NCBI GenBank assembly: GCA_947172415.1
Contig: OX359198.1
Coordinates: 1,829,401-1,893,400 of the forward strand
Reading direction: 5' to 3'
Source: Chondrosia reniformis
Lineage: Eukaryota > Porifera > Demospongiae > Chondrillida > Chondrillidae
DNA: 64,000 nt
The notes under the pieces are model-generated. The model saw only the letters and a program-made list of their open reading frames with translations, was not told the origin of the DNA and made no database searches. Position numbers and translations under genes: made by a program. Positions 1-14,239 of this stretch are shown piece by piece (the stretch's first letter is position 1; every line of letters begins with the position of its first letter).

Positions 1-3000
1 TGACACAAATGTTTAGCTTCATATCTATCCATTTGATGGAGTTACAGCCCTCAATGTACATTAACTTCTAGTATACAAAGTTAATGTATTGTGAGAGATA
101 GGGCAAATTTTAAGTTTCATCAAAATCTCAAAAACCTTTTGGTCATGTTGTATAGATGTCTGTGAATGCTGACAAAAAGATGTAGCTTCATATCTCTCCA
201 TTTGATGGAGTTACAGCCCTCAATGTACATTAAATTCTGGTATACAAAGTTAATGTATTGTGAGAGATAGGGCAAATTTTAAGTTTCATCAAAATTTCAA
301 AAACCCATTGGCCATGTTGTATAGATGTCTGTGAATGCTGACACAAATGTTTAGCTTCATATCTCTCCATTTGATGGAGTTACAGCCCTCAATGTACGTT
401 AACTTCTGGTATACAAAGTTAATGTATTGTGAGATAGGGCAAATTTTAAGTTTCATCAAAATTTCAAAAACCCATTGTGCATGTTGTATAGATGTCTGTG
501 AATGCTGACACAAATGTTTAGCTTCATATCTCTCCATTTGATGGAGTTACAGCCCTCAATGTACATTAAATTCTGGTATACAAAGTTAATGTATTGTGAG
601 AGATAGGGCAAATTTTAAGTTTCATCAAAATTTCAAAAACCTATTGGACATGTTGTAGAGATGTCTGTGAATGCTGACACAAATGTTTAGCTTCATATCT
701 CTCCATTTGATAGAGTTACAGCCCTCAATGTACATTAACTTCTGGTATACAAAGTTAATGTATTGTGAGAGATAGGGCAAATTTTAAGTTTCATCAAAAT
801 TTCAAAAACCTGTTGGTCATGTTGTATAGATGTCTGTGAATGCTGACAAAAAGATGTAGCTTCATATCTCTCCATTTGATGGAGTTACAGCCCTCAATGT
901 ACATTAACTTCTGGTATACAAAGTTAATGTATTGTGAGAGATATATAGTGCAAATTTTAAGTTTCATCAAAATTTCAAAAAACTTTTGGTCATGTTGTAT
1001 AGATGTCTGTGAATGTTGACACAAATGTTTAGCTTCATATCTCTCCATTTGATAGAGTTACAGCCCTCAATGTACATTAACTTCTGTTATACAAAGTTAA
1101 TGTATTGTGAGAGATAGGGCAAATTTTAAGTTTCATCAAAATTTCAATAACCCATTGTGCATGTTGTATAGATGTCTGTGAATGCTGACACAAATATGTA
1201 GCTTCATATCTCTCCATTTGATGGAGTTACAGCCCTAAAAGTACATTAAATTCTGGTATACAAAGTTAATGTATGGTGAGAGATAGGGCAAATTTTATGT
1301 TTCATCAAAATTTCAAAAAACCCATTGGCCATGTTGTATAGATGTTTGTGAATGCTAACAAAAAGATTTAGCTTCATATCTCATCATTTAATAGAGTGAC
1401 AGCCCTCAATGTACATTAACTTCTGGTATACAAAGTTAATGTATTGTGAGAGATAGTGCAAATTTTAAGTTTCATCAAAATTTCAAAAACCTTATGGTCA
1501 TGTTGTATAGATGTCTGTGAATGCTGACAAAAAGATTTAGCTTCATATCTCTCCATTTGATGGAGTTACAGCCCTCAATGTACATTAAATTCTGGTATAC
1601 AAAGTTAATGTATTGTGAGAGATAGGGCAAATTTTAAGTTTCAACCAAATTTCAAAAACCCATTGGCCATGTTGTATAGATGTCTGTGAATGCTGACACA
1701 AATGTTTAGCTTCATATCTCTCCATTTGATGGAGTTACAGCCCTCAATGTACGTTAACTTCTGGTATACAAAGTTAATGTATTGTGAGATAGGGCAAATT
1801 TTAAGTTTCATCAAAATTTCAAAAACCCATTGTGCATGTTGTATAGATGTCTGTGAATGCTGACACAAATGTTTAGCTTCATATCTCTCCATTTGATGGA
1901 GTTACAGCCCTCAATGTACATTAAATTCTGGTATACAAAGTTAATGTATTGTGAGAGATAGGGCAAATTTTAAGTTTCATCAAAATTTCAAAAACCTATT
2001 GGACATGTTGTAGAGATGTCTGTGAATGCTGACACAAATGTTTAGCTTCATATCTCTCCATTTGATAGAGTTACAGCCCTCAATGTACATTAACTTCTGG
2101 TATACAAAGTTAATGTATTGTGAGAGATAGGGCAAATTTTAAGTTTCATCAAAATTTCAAAAACCTGTTGGTCATGTTGTATAGATGTCTGTGAATGCTG
2201 ACAAAAAGATGTAGCTTCATATCTCTCCATTTGATGGAGTTACAGCCCTCAATGTACATTAACTTCTGGTATACAAAGTTAATGTATTGTGAGAGATATA
2301 TAGTGCAAATTTTAAGTTTCATCAAAATTTCAAAAAACTTTTGGTCATGTTGTATAAATGTCTGTGAATGTTGACACAAATGTTTAGCTTCATATCTCTC
2401 CATTTGATAGAGTTACAGCCCTCAATGTACATTAACTTCTGGTATACAAAGTTAATGTATTGTGAGAGATAGGGCAAATTTTAAGTTTCAACCAAATTTC
2501 AAAAACCCATTGTGCATGTTGTATGGATGTCTGTGAATGCTGACACAAATATGTAGCTTCATATCTCTCCATTTGATGGAGTTACAGCCCTAAAAGTACA
2601 TTAAATTCTGGTATACAAAGTTAATGTATGGTGAGAGATAGGGCAAATTTTATGTTTCATCAAAATTTCAAAAAACCCATTGGCCATGTTGTATAGATGT
2701 TTGTGAATGCTAACAAAAAGATTTAGCTTCATATCTCATCATTTCATAGAGTGACAGCCCTCAATGTACATTAACTTCTGGTATACAAAGTTAATGTATT
2801 GTGAGAGATAGTGCAAATTTTAAGTTTCATCAAAATTTCAAAAACCTTATGGTCATGTTGTATAGATGTCTGTGAATGCTGACAAAAAGATTTAGCTTCA
2901 TATATATCTCTCCATTTGATGGAGTTACAGCCCTCAATGAACATTAACTTCTGGTATACAAAGTTAATGTATTGTGAGAGATAGGGCAAATTTTAAGTTT

Positions 3001-6000
3001 CATCAAAATTTCAAAAACCTATTGGACATGTTGTAGAGATGTCTGTGAATGCTGACACAAATGTTTAGGTTCATATCTCTCCATTTGATAGAGTTACAGC
3101 CCTCAATGTACATTAACTTCTGGTATACAAAGTTAATGTATTGTGAGAGATAGGGCAAATTTTAAGTTTCATCAAAATTTCAAAAACCTGTTGGTCATGT
3201 TGTATAGATGTCTGTGAATGCTGACAAAAAGATTTAGCTTCATATCTCTCCATTTGATGGAGTTACAGCACTCAATGTACATTAAATTCTTGTATACAAA
3301 GTTAATGTATTGTGAGAGATATATAGTGCAAATTTTAAGTTTCATCAAAATTTCAAAAAACTTTTGGTCATGTTGTATAGATGTCTGTGAATGTTGACAC
3401 AAATGTTTAGCTTCATATCTCTCCATTTGATAGAGTTACAGCCCTCAATGTACATTAACTTCTGGTATACAAAGTTAATGTATTGTGAGAGATAGGGCAA
3501 ATTTTAAGTTTCATCAAAATTTCAAAAACCCATTGTGCATGTTGTATAGATGTCTGTGAATGCTGACACAAATATGTAGCTTCATATCTCTCCATTTGAT
3601 GGAGTTACAGCCCTAAAAGTACATTAAATTCTGGTATACAAAGTTAATGTATGGTGAGAGATAGGGCAAATTTTATGTTTCATCAAAATTTCAAAAAACC
3701 CAATGGCCATGTTGTATAGATGTTTGTGAATGCTAACAAAAAGATTTAGCTTCATATCTCATCATTTAATAGAGTGACAGCCCTCAATGTACATTAACTT
3801 CTGGTATACAAAGTTAATGTATTGTGAGAGATAGTGCAAATTTTAAGTTTCATCAAAATTTCAAAAACCTTATGGTCATGTTGTATAGATGTCTGTGAAT
3901 GCTGACAAAAAGATTTAGCTTCATATATATCTCTCCATTTGATGGAGTTACAGCCATCAATGAACATTAACTTCTGGTATACAAAGTTAATGTATTGTGA
4001 GAGATAGGGCAAATTTTAAGTTTCATCAAAATTTCAAAAACCCATTGTGCATGTTGTATAGATGTCTGTGAATGCTGACACAAATATGTAGCTTCATATC
4101 TCTCCATTTGATGGAGTTACAGCCCTAAAAGTACATTAAATTCTGGTATACAAAGTTAATGTATGGTGAGAGATAGGGCAAATTTTATGTTTCATCAAAA
4201 TTTCAAAAAACCCAATGGCCATGTTGTATAGATGTTTGTGAATGCTAACAAAAAGATTTAGCTTCATATCTCATCATTTAATAGAGTGACAGCCCTCAAT
4301 GTACATTAACTTCTGGTATACAAAGTTAATGTATTGTGAGAGATAGGGCAAATTTTAAGTTTCATCAAAATTTCAAAAACCTTATGGTAATGTTGTATAG
4401 ATGTCTGTGAATGCTGACAAAAAGATTTAGCTTCATATATATCTCTCCATTTGATGGAGTTACAGCCCTCAATGAACATTAACTTCTGGTATACAAAGTT
4501 AATGTATTGTGAGAGATAGGGCAAATTTTAAGTTTCATCAAAATTTCAAAAACCCAGTGGCCATGTTGTATAGATGTCTGTGAATGCTGACACTAATGTT
4601 TAGCTTCATATCTCTCCATTTGATAGAGTTACAGCCCTCAATGTACATTAACTTCTGTTATACAAAGTTAATGTATTGTGAGAGATATGGCAAATTTTAA
4701 GTTTCATCAAAATTTCAAAAACCCATTAGCCATGTTGTATAGATGTCTGTGAATGCTGGCACAAATGTTTAGCTTCATATCTCTCCATTTGATAGAGTTA
4801 CAGCCCTCAATGAACATTAACTTCTGGTATACAAAGTTAATGTATTGTGAGAGATAGGGCAAATTTTAAGTTTCATCAAAATTCAAAAACCCATTGTACA
4901 TGTTGTATAGATGTTTGTGAATGCTGACACAGATGTTTAGCTTCATATCTCTCCATTTGATGTAGTTACATCCCTCAATGTACATTAACTTCTGTTATAC
5001 AAAGTTAATGTATTGTGAGAGATAGGGCAAATTTTAAGTTTCATCAAAATTTCAAAAACCCAGTGGCCATGTTGTTTAGATGTCTGTGAATGCTGACACA
5101 AATGTTTAGCTTCATATCTCTCCATTTGATGGAGTTACAGCCCTCAATATACAATAAATTCTGGTATACAAAGTTTGTATTGTGAGAGATAGGGCAAATT
5201 TTAAGTTTCATCAAAATTTCAAAAACCCATTGGCCATGTTGTATAGATGTCTGTGAATGCTGACACAAATGTTTAGCTTCATATCTCTCCATTTGATGGA
5301 GTTACAGCCCTCAATGAACATTAACTTCTGGTATACAAAGTTAATGTATTGTGAGAGATAGGGCAAATTTTAAGTTTCAACAAAGTTCAACAACCCATTG
5401 GACATGTTGTATAGATGTCTGTGAATGCTGACACAGATGTTTAGCTTCATATCTCTCCATTTGATAGAGTTACAGCCCTCAATGTACATTAACATCTGGT
5501 ATACAAAGTTAATGTATTGTGAGAGATAAGGCAAATTTTAAGTTTCATCAAAATTTCAAAAACCCATTAGACATGTTGTATAGATGTCTGTGAATGCTGA
5601 CACAGATGTTTAGCTTCATATCTCTCCATTTGATAGAGTTACAGCCCTCAATGTACATTAACTTCTGGTATACAAAGTTAATGTATGGTGAGAGATAGGG
5701 CAAATTTTAAGTTTCATCAAAATTTCAAAAACCCATAGGCCATGTTGTATAGATGTTTGTGAATGCTGACACTAATGTTTAGCTTCATATCTCTCCATTT
5801 GATGGAGTTACTGCCCTCAATGTACAATAAATTCTGGTATACAAAGTTAATATATTGTGAGAGATAAGGCAAATTTTAAGTTTCATCAAAATTCAAAAAC
5901 CCATTGTACATGTTGTGTAGATGTTTTTGAATGCTGACACAGATGTTTAGGTTCATATCTCTCCATTTGATGGAGTTACATTGCTCAATGTACATTAAAT

Positions 6001-9000
6001 TCTGGTATACAAAGTTAATGTATTGTGAGAGATAGGGCAAATTTTAAGTTTCATCAAAATTCAAAAACACATTGGACATGTTGTATAGATGTCTGTGAAT
6101 GCTGACAAAAAGATGTAGCTTCATATCTCTCCATTTGATGGAGTTACAGCCCTCAATGTACATTAAATTCTGGTATACAAAGTTAATGTATTGTGAGAGA
6201 TAGGGCAAATTTTAAGTTCCAACAAAATTTCAAAAACCCATTGGCCATGTTGTAGAGATGTTTGTGAATGCTGACACAGATGTTTAGCTTCATATCTCTC
6301 CATTTGATGGAGTTACAGCCCTCAATGTACATTAACTTCTGGTATGCAAAGTTAATGTATTGTGAGAGATATGGCAAATTTTAAGTTTCATCAAAATTTC
6401 AAAAACCCAGTGGCCATGTTGTTTAGATGTCTGTGAATGCTGACACAAATGTTTAGCTTCATATCTCTCCATTTGATGGAGTTACAGCCCTCAATATACA
6501 TTAACTTCTAGTATACAAAGTTAATGTATTGTGAGAGATAGGGCAAATTTTAAGTTTCATCAAAATTTCAAAAACCCATTGGACATGTTGTATAGATGTC
6601 TGTGAATGCTGACAAAAAGATGTAGCTTCATATCTCTCCATTTGATGGAGTTACAGCCCTCAATGTACATTAAATTCTGGTATACAAAGTTAATGTATTG
6701 TGAGAGATAGGGAAAATTTTAAGTTCCAACAAAATTTCAAAAACCCATTGGCCATGTTGTAGAGATGTTTGTGAATGCTGACACAGATGTTTAGCTTCAT
6801 ATCTCTCCATTTGATGGAGTTACAGCCCTCAATGTACATTAACTTCTGGTACACAAAGTTAATGTATTGTGAGAGATATGGCAAATTTTAAGTTTCATCA
6901 AAATTTCAAAAACCCAGTGGCCATGTTGTTTAGATGTCTGTGAATGCTGACACAAATGTTTAGCTTCATATCTCTCCATTTGATGGAGTTACAGCCCTCA
7001 ATATACAATAAATTCTGGTATACAAAGTTTGTATTGTGAGAGATAGGGCAAATTTTAAGTTTCATCAAAATTTCAATAACCCATTAGCCATGTTGTATAG
7101 ATGTCTGTGAATGCTGACAAAAAGATGTAGCTTCATATCTCTCCATTTGATGGAGTTACAGCCCTCAATGTACATTAAATTCTGGTATACAAAGTTAATG
7201 TATTGTGAGAGATAAGGCAAATTTTAAGTTCCAACAAAATTTCAAAAACCCATTGTGCATGTTGTAGAGATGTTTGTGAATGCTGACACAGATGTTTAGC
7301 TTCATATCTCTCCATTTGATGGAGTTACAGCCCTCAATGTACATTAACTTCTGGTATGCAAAGTTAATGTATTGTTAGAGATATGGCAAATTTTAAGTTT
7401 CATCAAAATTTCAAAAACCCAGTGGCCATGTTGTTTAGATGTCTGTGAATGCTGACACAAATGTTTAGCTTCATATCTCTCCATTTGATGGAGTTACAGC
7501 CCTCAATATACATTAACTTCTAGTATACAAAGTTAATGTATTGTGAGAGATAGGGCAAATTTTAAGTTTCATCAAAATTTCAAAAACCCATTGGACATGT
7601 TGTAGAGATGTCTGTGAATGCTGACAAAAAGATGTAGCTTCATATCTCTCCATTTGATGGAGTTACAGCCCTCAATGTACATTAAATTCTGGTATACAAA
7701 GTTAATGTATTGTGAGAGATAGGGAAAATTTTAAGTTCCAACAAAATTTCAAAAACCCATTGGCCATGTTGTAGAGATGTTTGTGAATGCTGACACAGAT
7801 GTTTAGCTTCATATCTCTCCATTTGATGGAGTTACAGCCCTCAATGTACATTAACTTCTGGTACACAAAGTTAATGTATTGTGAGAGATATGGCAAATTT
7901 TAAGTTTCATCAAAATTTCAAAAACCCAGTGGCCATGTTGTTTAGATGTCTGTGAATGCTGACACAAATGTTTAGCTTCATATCTCTCCATTTGATGGAG
8001 TTACAGCCCTCAATATACAATAAATTCTGGTATACAAAGTTTGTATTGTGAGAGATAGGGCAAATTTTAAGTTTCATCAAAATTTCAATAACCCATTAGC
8101 CATGTTGTATAGATGTCTGTGAATGCTGACACAAATGTTTAGCTTCATATCTCTCCATTTGATGGAGTTACAGCCCTCAATGAACATTAACTTCTGATAT
8201 ACAAAGTTAATGTATTGTGAGAGATAGGGCAAATTTTAAGTTTCATCAAAATTCAACAACCCATTGGACATGTTGTATAGATGTCTGTGAATGCTGACAC
8301 AGATGTTTAGCTTCATATCTCTCCATTTGATGGAGTTACAGCCCTCAATGTACATTAACTTCTGATATACAAAGTTAATGTATTATGAGAGATAGGGCAA
8401 ATTTTAAGTTTCATCAAAATTTCAAAAACCCATTGGACATGTTGTATAGATGTCTGTGAATGCTGACACAGATGTTTAGCTTCATATCTCTCCATTTGAT
8501 AGAGTTACAGCCCTCAATGTACATTAACTTCTGGTATACAAAGTTAATGTATTGTGAGAGATAGGGCAAATTTTAAGTTTCATCAGAATTTCAAAAACCC
8601 ATTGGCCATGTTGTATAGATGTTTGTGAATGCTGACACTAATGTTTAGCTACATATCTCTCCATTTGATGGAGTTACTGCCCTCAATGTACAATAAATTC
8701 TGGTATACAAAGTTAATGTATTGTGAGAGATAAGGCAAATTTTAAGTTTCATCAAAATTCAAAAACCCATTGGCCATGTTGTGTAGATGTTTTTGAATGC
8801 TGACACAAATGTTTAGGTTCCTATCTCTCCATTTGATGGAGTTACATTCCTCAATGTACATAAAATTCTGGTATACAAAGTTAATGTATTGTGAGAGATA
8901 GGGCAAATCTTAAGTTTCATCAAAATTTCAAAAACCTTTTGGGCATGTTGTATAGATGTCTGTGAATGCTGACAAAAAGATTTAGCTTCATATCTCTCCA

Positions 9001-12000
9001 TTTGATGGAGTTACAGCCCTCAATGTACATTAACTTCTAGTATACAAAGTTAATGTATTGTGAGAGAAAGGGCAAATTTTAAGTTTCATCAAAATTTCAA
9101 AAACCTTATGGTCATGTTGTATAGATGTCTGTGAATGCTGACAAAAAGATTTAGCTTCATATTTCTCCATTTGATGGAGTTACAGCCCTCAATGTACATT
9201 AACTTCTGGTATACAAAGTTAATGTATTGTGAGAGATAGGGCAAATTTTAAGTTTCATCAAAATTTCAAAAACCTTTTGGTCATGTTGTATAGATGTCTG
9301 TGAATGCTGACAAAAAGATTTAGCTTCATATTTCTCCATTTGATGGAGTTACAGCCCTCAATGTACATTAACTTCTGGTATACAAAGTTAATGTATTGTG
9401 AGAGATAAGGCAAATTTTAAGTTTCATCAAAATTTCAAAAACCTTTTGGTCATGTTGTATAGATGTCTGTGAATGCTGACAAAAAGATGTAGCTTCATAT
9501 CTCTCCATTTGATGGAGTTACAGCCCTCAATGTACATTAACTTCTGGTATACAAAGTTAATGTATTGTGAGAGATAGGGCAAATTTTAAGTTTCATCAAA
9601 ATTTCAAAAACCTTTTGGTCATGTTGTATAGATGTCTGTGAATGCTGACAAAAAGATGTAGCTTCATATCTCTTCATTTTATGGAGTTACAGCCCTCAAT
9701 GTACATTAAATTCTGGTATACAAAGTTAATGTATTGTGAGAGATAGGGCAAATTTTAAGTTTCATCAAAATTTCAAAAACCTTATGGTCATGCTGTATAG
9801 ATGTCTGTGAATGCTGACAAAAAGATTTAGCTTCATATCTCTCCATTTGATGGAGTTACAGCCCTCAATGTACATTAAATTCTGGTATACAAAATTAATG
9901 TATTATGAGAGATAGGGCAAAATTTAAGTTTCATCAAAATTTCAAAAACCTTTTGGTCATGCTGTATAGATGTCTGTGAATGCTGACAAAAAGATGTAGC
10001 TTCATATCTCTCCATTTGATGGAGTGACAGCCCTCAATGTACATTAAATTCTGGTATGAAAAGTTAATGTATTGTGAGAGATAGGGCAAATTTTAAGTTT
10101 CAACAAAATTTCAAAAACCCATTGGCCATGTTGTAGAGATGTTTGTGAATGCTGACACAAATGTTTAGCTTCATATCTCTCCATTTGATGGAGTTACAGC
10201 CCTCAATGTACAATAAATTCTGGTATACAAAGTTAATGTATTGTGAGAGATAGGGCAAATTTTAAGTTTCATCAAAATTTCAAAAACCCTTTAGCCATGT
10301 TGTATAGATGTCTGTGAATGCTGACACAAATGTTTAGCTTCATATCTCTCCATTTGATGGAGTTACAGCCCTCAATGAACATTAACTTCTGGTATACAAA
10401 GTTAATGTATTGTGAGAGATAGGGCAAATTTTAAGTTTCATCAAAATTTCAAAAACCCAGTGGCCATGTTGTATAGATGTCTGTGAATGCTGACACTAAT
10501 CTTTAGCTTCATATCTCTCCATTTGATGGAGTTACAGCCCTCAATGTACATTAACTTCTGGTATACAAAGTTAATGTATTGTGAGAGATAGGGCAAATTT
10601 TAAGTTTCATCAAAATTTCAAAAACCCATTAGCCATGTTGTATAGATGTTTGTGAATGCTGACACAGATGTTTAGCTTCATATCTCTCCATTTGATGTAG
10701 TTACATCCCTCAATGTACATTAACTTCTGTTATACAAAGTTAATGTATTGTGAGAGATAGTGCAAATTTTAAGTTTCATCAAAATTTCAAAAACCCAGTG
10801 GCCATGTTGTATAGATGTCTGTGAATGCTGACACAACTGTTTAGCTTCATATCTCTCCATTTGATGGAGTTACAGCCCTCAATATACAATAAATTCTGGT
10901 ATACAAAGTTAATGTATTGTGAGAAATAGGGCAAATTTTAAGTTTCATCAAAATTCAAAAACCCATTGTACATGTTGTATAGATGTTTGTGAATGCTGAC
11001 ACAGATGTTTAGCTTCATATCTCTCCATTTGATGTAGTTACATCCCTCAATGTACATTAACTTCTGGTATACAAAGTTAATGTATTGTGAGAGATAGTGC
11101 AAATTTTAAGTTTCATCAAAATTTCAAAAACCCAGTGGCCATGTTGTATAGATGTCTGTGAATGCTGACACAACTGTTTAGCTTCATATCTCTCCATTTA
11201 ATGGAGTGACAGCCCTCAATGAACATTAACTTCTGGTATACAAAGTTAATGTATTGTGAGAGATAGTGCAAATTTTAAGTTTCATCAAAATTTCAAAAAC
11301 CCAGTGGCCATGTTGTATAGATGTCTGTGAATGCTGACACAAATATGTAGCTTCATATCTCTCCATTTGATGGAGTTACAGCCCTCAATGTACATTAACT
11401 TCTGGTATACAAAGTTAATGTATTGTGAGAAATAGGGCAAATTTTAAGTTTCATCAAAATTTCAAAAACCCATTGGACATGTTGTATAGATGTCTGTGAA
11501 TGCTGAAACAGATGGTTAGCTTCATATCTCTCCATTTGATGGAGTTACAGCCCTCAATGTACATTAACTTCTGATATACAAAGTTAATGTAATATGAGAG
11601 ATAGGGCAAATTTTAAGTTTCATCAAAATTTCAAAAACCCATTGGACATGTTGTATAGATGTCTGTGAATGCTGACACAATGTTTAGCTTCATATCTCTC
11701 CATTTGATATAGTTACAGCCCTCAATGTGTGATTACTTTGGTATATATAGAAAGTTAATGTATTATGAGAGATAGGGCAAATTTTAAGTTTCATCAAAAT
11801 TTCAAAAACCCATTGGCCATGTTGTATAGATGTTTGTGAATGCTGACAAAAAGATTTAGCTTCATATCTCATCATTTAATAGAGTGACAGCCCTAAATGT
11901 ACATTAACTTCTGGTATACAAAGTTAATGTATTGTGAGAGATAGGGCGAATTTTAAGTTTCATCAAAATTTCAAAAACCTTTTGGTCATGTTGTATAGAT

Positions 12001-12058
12001 GTCTGTGAATGCTGACAAAAAGATTTAGCTTCATATCTCGTCATTTGATAGAGTTACA
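1..12058. repeat. ~169-bp satellite array, about 71 monomers
   Basis: A head-to-tail satellite fills the start of the window and may continue beyond it. Landmarks recur every 167-173 bp (for example at 1, 170, 339 and 506). Every monomer contains a dyad, TACATTAAC, a 14-bp spacer, then GTTAATGTA; many copies carry TACATTAAA in the left arm, which weakens it. Larger periods are visible: 289-537 recurs at 1641-1892, a shift of 1352 bp (8 monomers); 2771-2989 recurs at 3794, a shift of 1023 bp (6 monomers), and again 512 bp later (3 monomers); 6690-6884 recurs at 7702. This points to expansion by unequal exchange of multimers. Short open frames on the minus strand are by-products, since 169 is not a multiple of three and the frame rotates. 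The last recognisable monomer ends near 12058. Confidence 0.97.
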
Positions 12059-12266
12059 GAACTACAGTTAAGTGTACTGTTTTGTTAGAGAAAATTGCGT
12101 AATACTATATATGGCCGACCGTTTGAAGGTATAATAAAGACAAAATTTAAAACTATATCTGAAAATCTAGAATACTTTCCAATTTTTTATACATAGGGAT
12201 ATGCACTTTGTAGTACTTGATTGTTATTGAAGTACTATCTATCCATATATTTTGATATGGATCTAG
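12059..12266. other. AT-rich spacer, nothing recognised
   Basis: This is the junction between the satellite and the first dispersed repeat. I see no open frame, RNA gene or repeat in it. Confidence 0.5.
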
Positions 12267-13067
12267 TTAAAGTGAAATTTCGTCAATCGACAGCCAACGA
12301 AACTCCAAAGAAAAAAAGTTGGACCATACCGAACGCTACCATCCACGACGCTCATAGGCCGGGATCGTTGGTAACGCTCTGCCGAGTTGAGCTTTGGGTG
12401 TCACTTGCGTGAGAAGAACCAGTTCTTCTCGATATGGCCGACTCATATGAATCCTTAAAGATATCAGATGCCAATCCCACATTACGTGGAACCCCCCCGA
12501 AATCCGGATTATTGGTGAGCACGTCTCTATGGCACCAACCGATTAGGAGACAGCTTCAGAGTCTAAGCGCTACCAACCTCTATGGGAACCGCAACCACCA
12601 TAGAGATGTGTCCAGGTAGGCCTACTTTATAAGGTTTTTCGCTTCTATTTATATGAAGTTTTGTCCAAAGAAAACGGTTGTGGTTGGGACCTTTTTTAAT
12701 ATATTTCTCGTTATTTCCAGATCAGTGAATTGTTTCAAGCACATTTAAAGACATAGGCAGTATTAGTGGTTCACCTGAAAACTGGGAAAAGCGATAAAAA
12801 TCCTGCAAGTGTCTTGATGGGCCGAGGAGAACGACTTTTCTGATCCCAATTATTTTCGAGAAATCGTCAAATTATTCCACTTTAATTCCAGACCAGTGAA
12901 TCGTTCCAAGCAATTTTACACACATACGCAGTATTTCCAATACATCTCAAAACTGTGGCAAATGGATAAAATTCTGTTTTTGTCTTGGTGGAGGGAGGAG
13001 AGCGACTTTTCATGATACAGAAAACTAGATATAGTGAGAGGTCCGATATTTATCGCCTGTACGATAT
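12267..13067. repeat. ~800-bp dispersed repeat, copy 1
   Basis: This block is nearly the same as 18139-18974, in the same orientation. The shared part starts near GTGAAATTTCGTCAATCGAC and ends near GATATTTATCGCCTGTAC. Copy 1 lacks about 35 bp that copy 2 has near 18248-18282. Both carry a small hairpin, CTCTATGG facing CCATAGAG (12581-12608 here). Copy 2 has a 124-residue open frame over the first 375 bp that is interrupted in copy 1. I recognise no protein family and see no terminal repeats, so the class of element is unknown. Confidence 0.8.
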
Positions 13068-13128
13068 TTATGTCTATGATCGATATTTCAACTAGCCGGT
13101 TCACAGGATATTTTATCCCTCGTGTATT

Positions 13129-13166
13129 TTATCCGCCCGGATAGTATAAACTATCCGAGCGGATAA
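13129..13166. repeat. Near-perfect 17-bp hairpin
   Basis: Arms TTATCCGCCCGGATAGT (13129-13145) and ACTATCCGAGCGGATAA (13150-13166) pair at 16 of 17 positions around a 4-base loop. It lies just outside the dispersed repeat, among other GGATA/TATCC motifs (13108-13117 and 13188-13195). Confidence 0.8.
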
Positions 13167-13287
13167 ACGATACCATATAGGAAATTTTATCCTACCCTAC
13201 GTTTTAAGCGTATCATCATGAAATGCTTTAGATACATGCATAAGAAGCAACCTTGGGCCGAAAGGGGGATGTGATTTTAGGATTTTG

Positions 13288-14005
13288 GGCATTTTTTCAT
13301 AAATAAATAAATAGATATTGGAACTGTTTAAATTGTGATTAACTTCTTTGTTTTACTGTATATAGTGCAGAATATCTCATCTTGTGAGGTGCTGAACATT
13401 ACAGTATATAACGGAACAGAGTCTAGTTATGTAAAGAGATGTTGCAAATGTGGAGTCAACTGGAGTGAGTATATATATGTCAGTACATTATGTGGTATGC
13501 ATGAGTGGACCACTGTTATTAGACACCCTTTTAATATATAGTATGGGCACATCTTGTATACGTTGTACCCATTTAGAGGTTGAGGTTGTTTACAAATAAA
13601 GTTCATTGCTGTGTTTTATAGCCAAATATATTGATGAAGAATCTATTTTTGTTAGTTAGTCTAATTTGCTGTATGCCAATCAGTGAACCAATAAATATAA
13701 TTTCTTTGAACTGGTCATTATTTAAATGGGAATCTACCAAATCCTATGTATTTCATAGTCAAATATTAGACTAGTCTGGCTGCCAACCTTTCAATCTTCC
13801 AATTGTGGTTGAGTAAGTAGAGCCTCATTGGATCTCTTACATTATCTGTGACTATCCACTCCTATTTAGCGGATGGTAGTGTAAAGACAACTTAATACAG
13901 TGTATACTTATTTCAGGTCATCCTGTTGGTTGACGTTCTACTCGCTCTGATAATCCAATTAACAGCCCCTTGGTTTATGCACCTGATACCATATTGGTGA
14001 GTCTC
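13288..14005 (+). pseudogene. Partial CLN3 copy: exons 3 and 4, inverted
   Basis: This region is an inverted copy of about 25120-25840, part of the CLN3 gene. A copy of exon 3 lies at 13371-13464, with an extra A relative to 25662-25754 (94 against 93 bp) that shifts the frame after KRCC. A copy of exon 4 lies at 13917-13996, the same 80 bp as the parent, with changes such as Cys to Phe after APW. Splice signals (CAG acceptors, GTGAGT donors) survive. The intron between them also matches. The frameshift and the missing remainder of the gene make it a pseudogene fragment. Its orientation is opposite to the adjoining copy of exons 1-2. Confidence 0.85.
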
Positions 14006-14239
14006 GCGATTGAACTCATCCATTCGTCTCTTCACTATGTTTTCTTTTTTTGTAATACACTTTGGATTTTTCTGTTGATATTTGTACTATATAAGCTTTA
14101 CTAATTGCAGTAAAGATTTGCTTCGCTCGGGAATACGCCTGCTTGGTGGGGTTCTTGCGCAAAAACCAGCAAAGCTCTTGCGCATTATCTGTCCTGTGTA
14201 TGAGCTTCTTCACCGGCGAGGCTAATTGCATTTCAATGT

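Noticed and set aside
289-11875. Many 60-84 residue minus-strand open frames in the first 12 kb
   Set aside because: They are repeated readings of a 169-bp satellite whose frame rotates every monomer; no start or splice context is conserved.
1-12058. Hammerhead ribozyme inside the satellite (as in some animal satellites and retrozymes)
   Set aside because: No CTGANGA core with GAAA at the right spacing on either strand; TTGATGAAAC on the minus strand lacks stem II.
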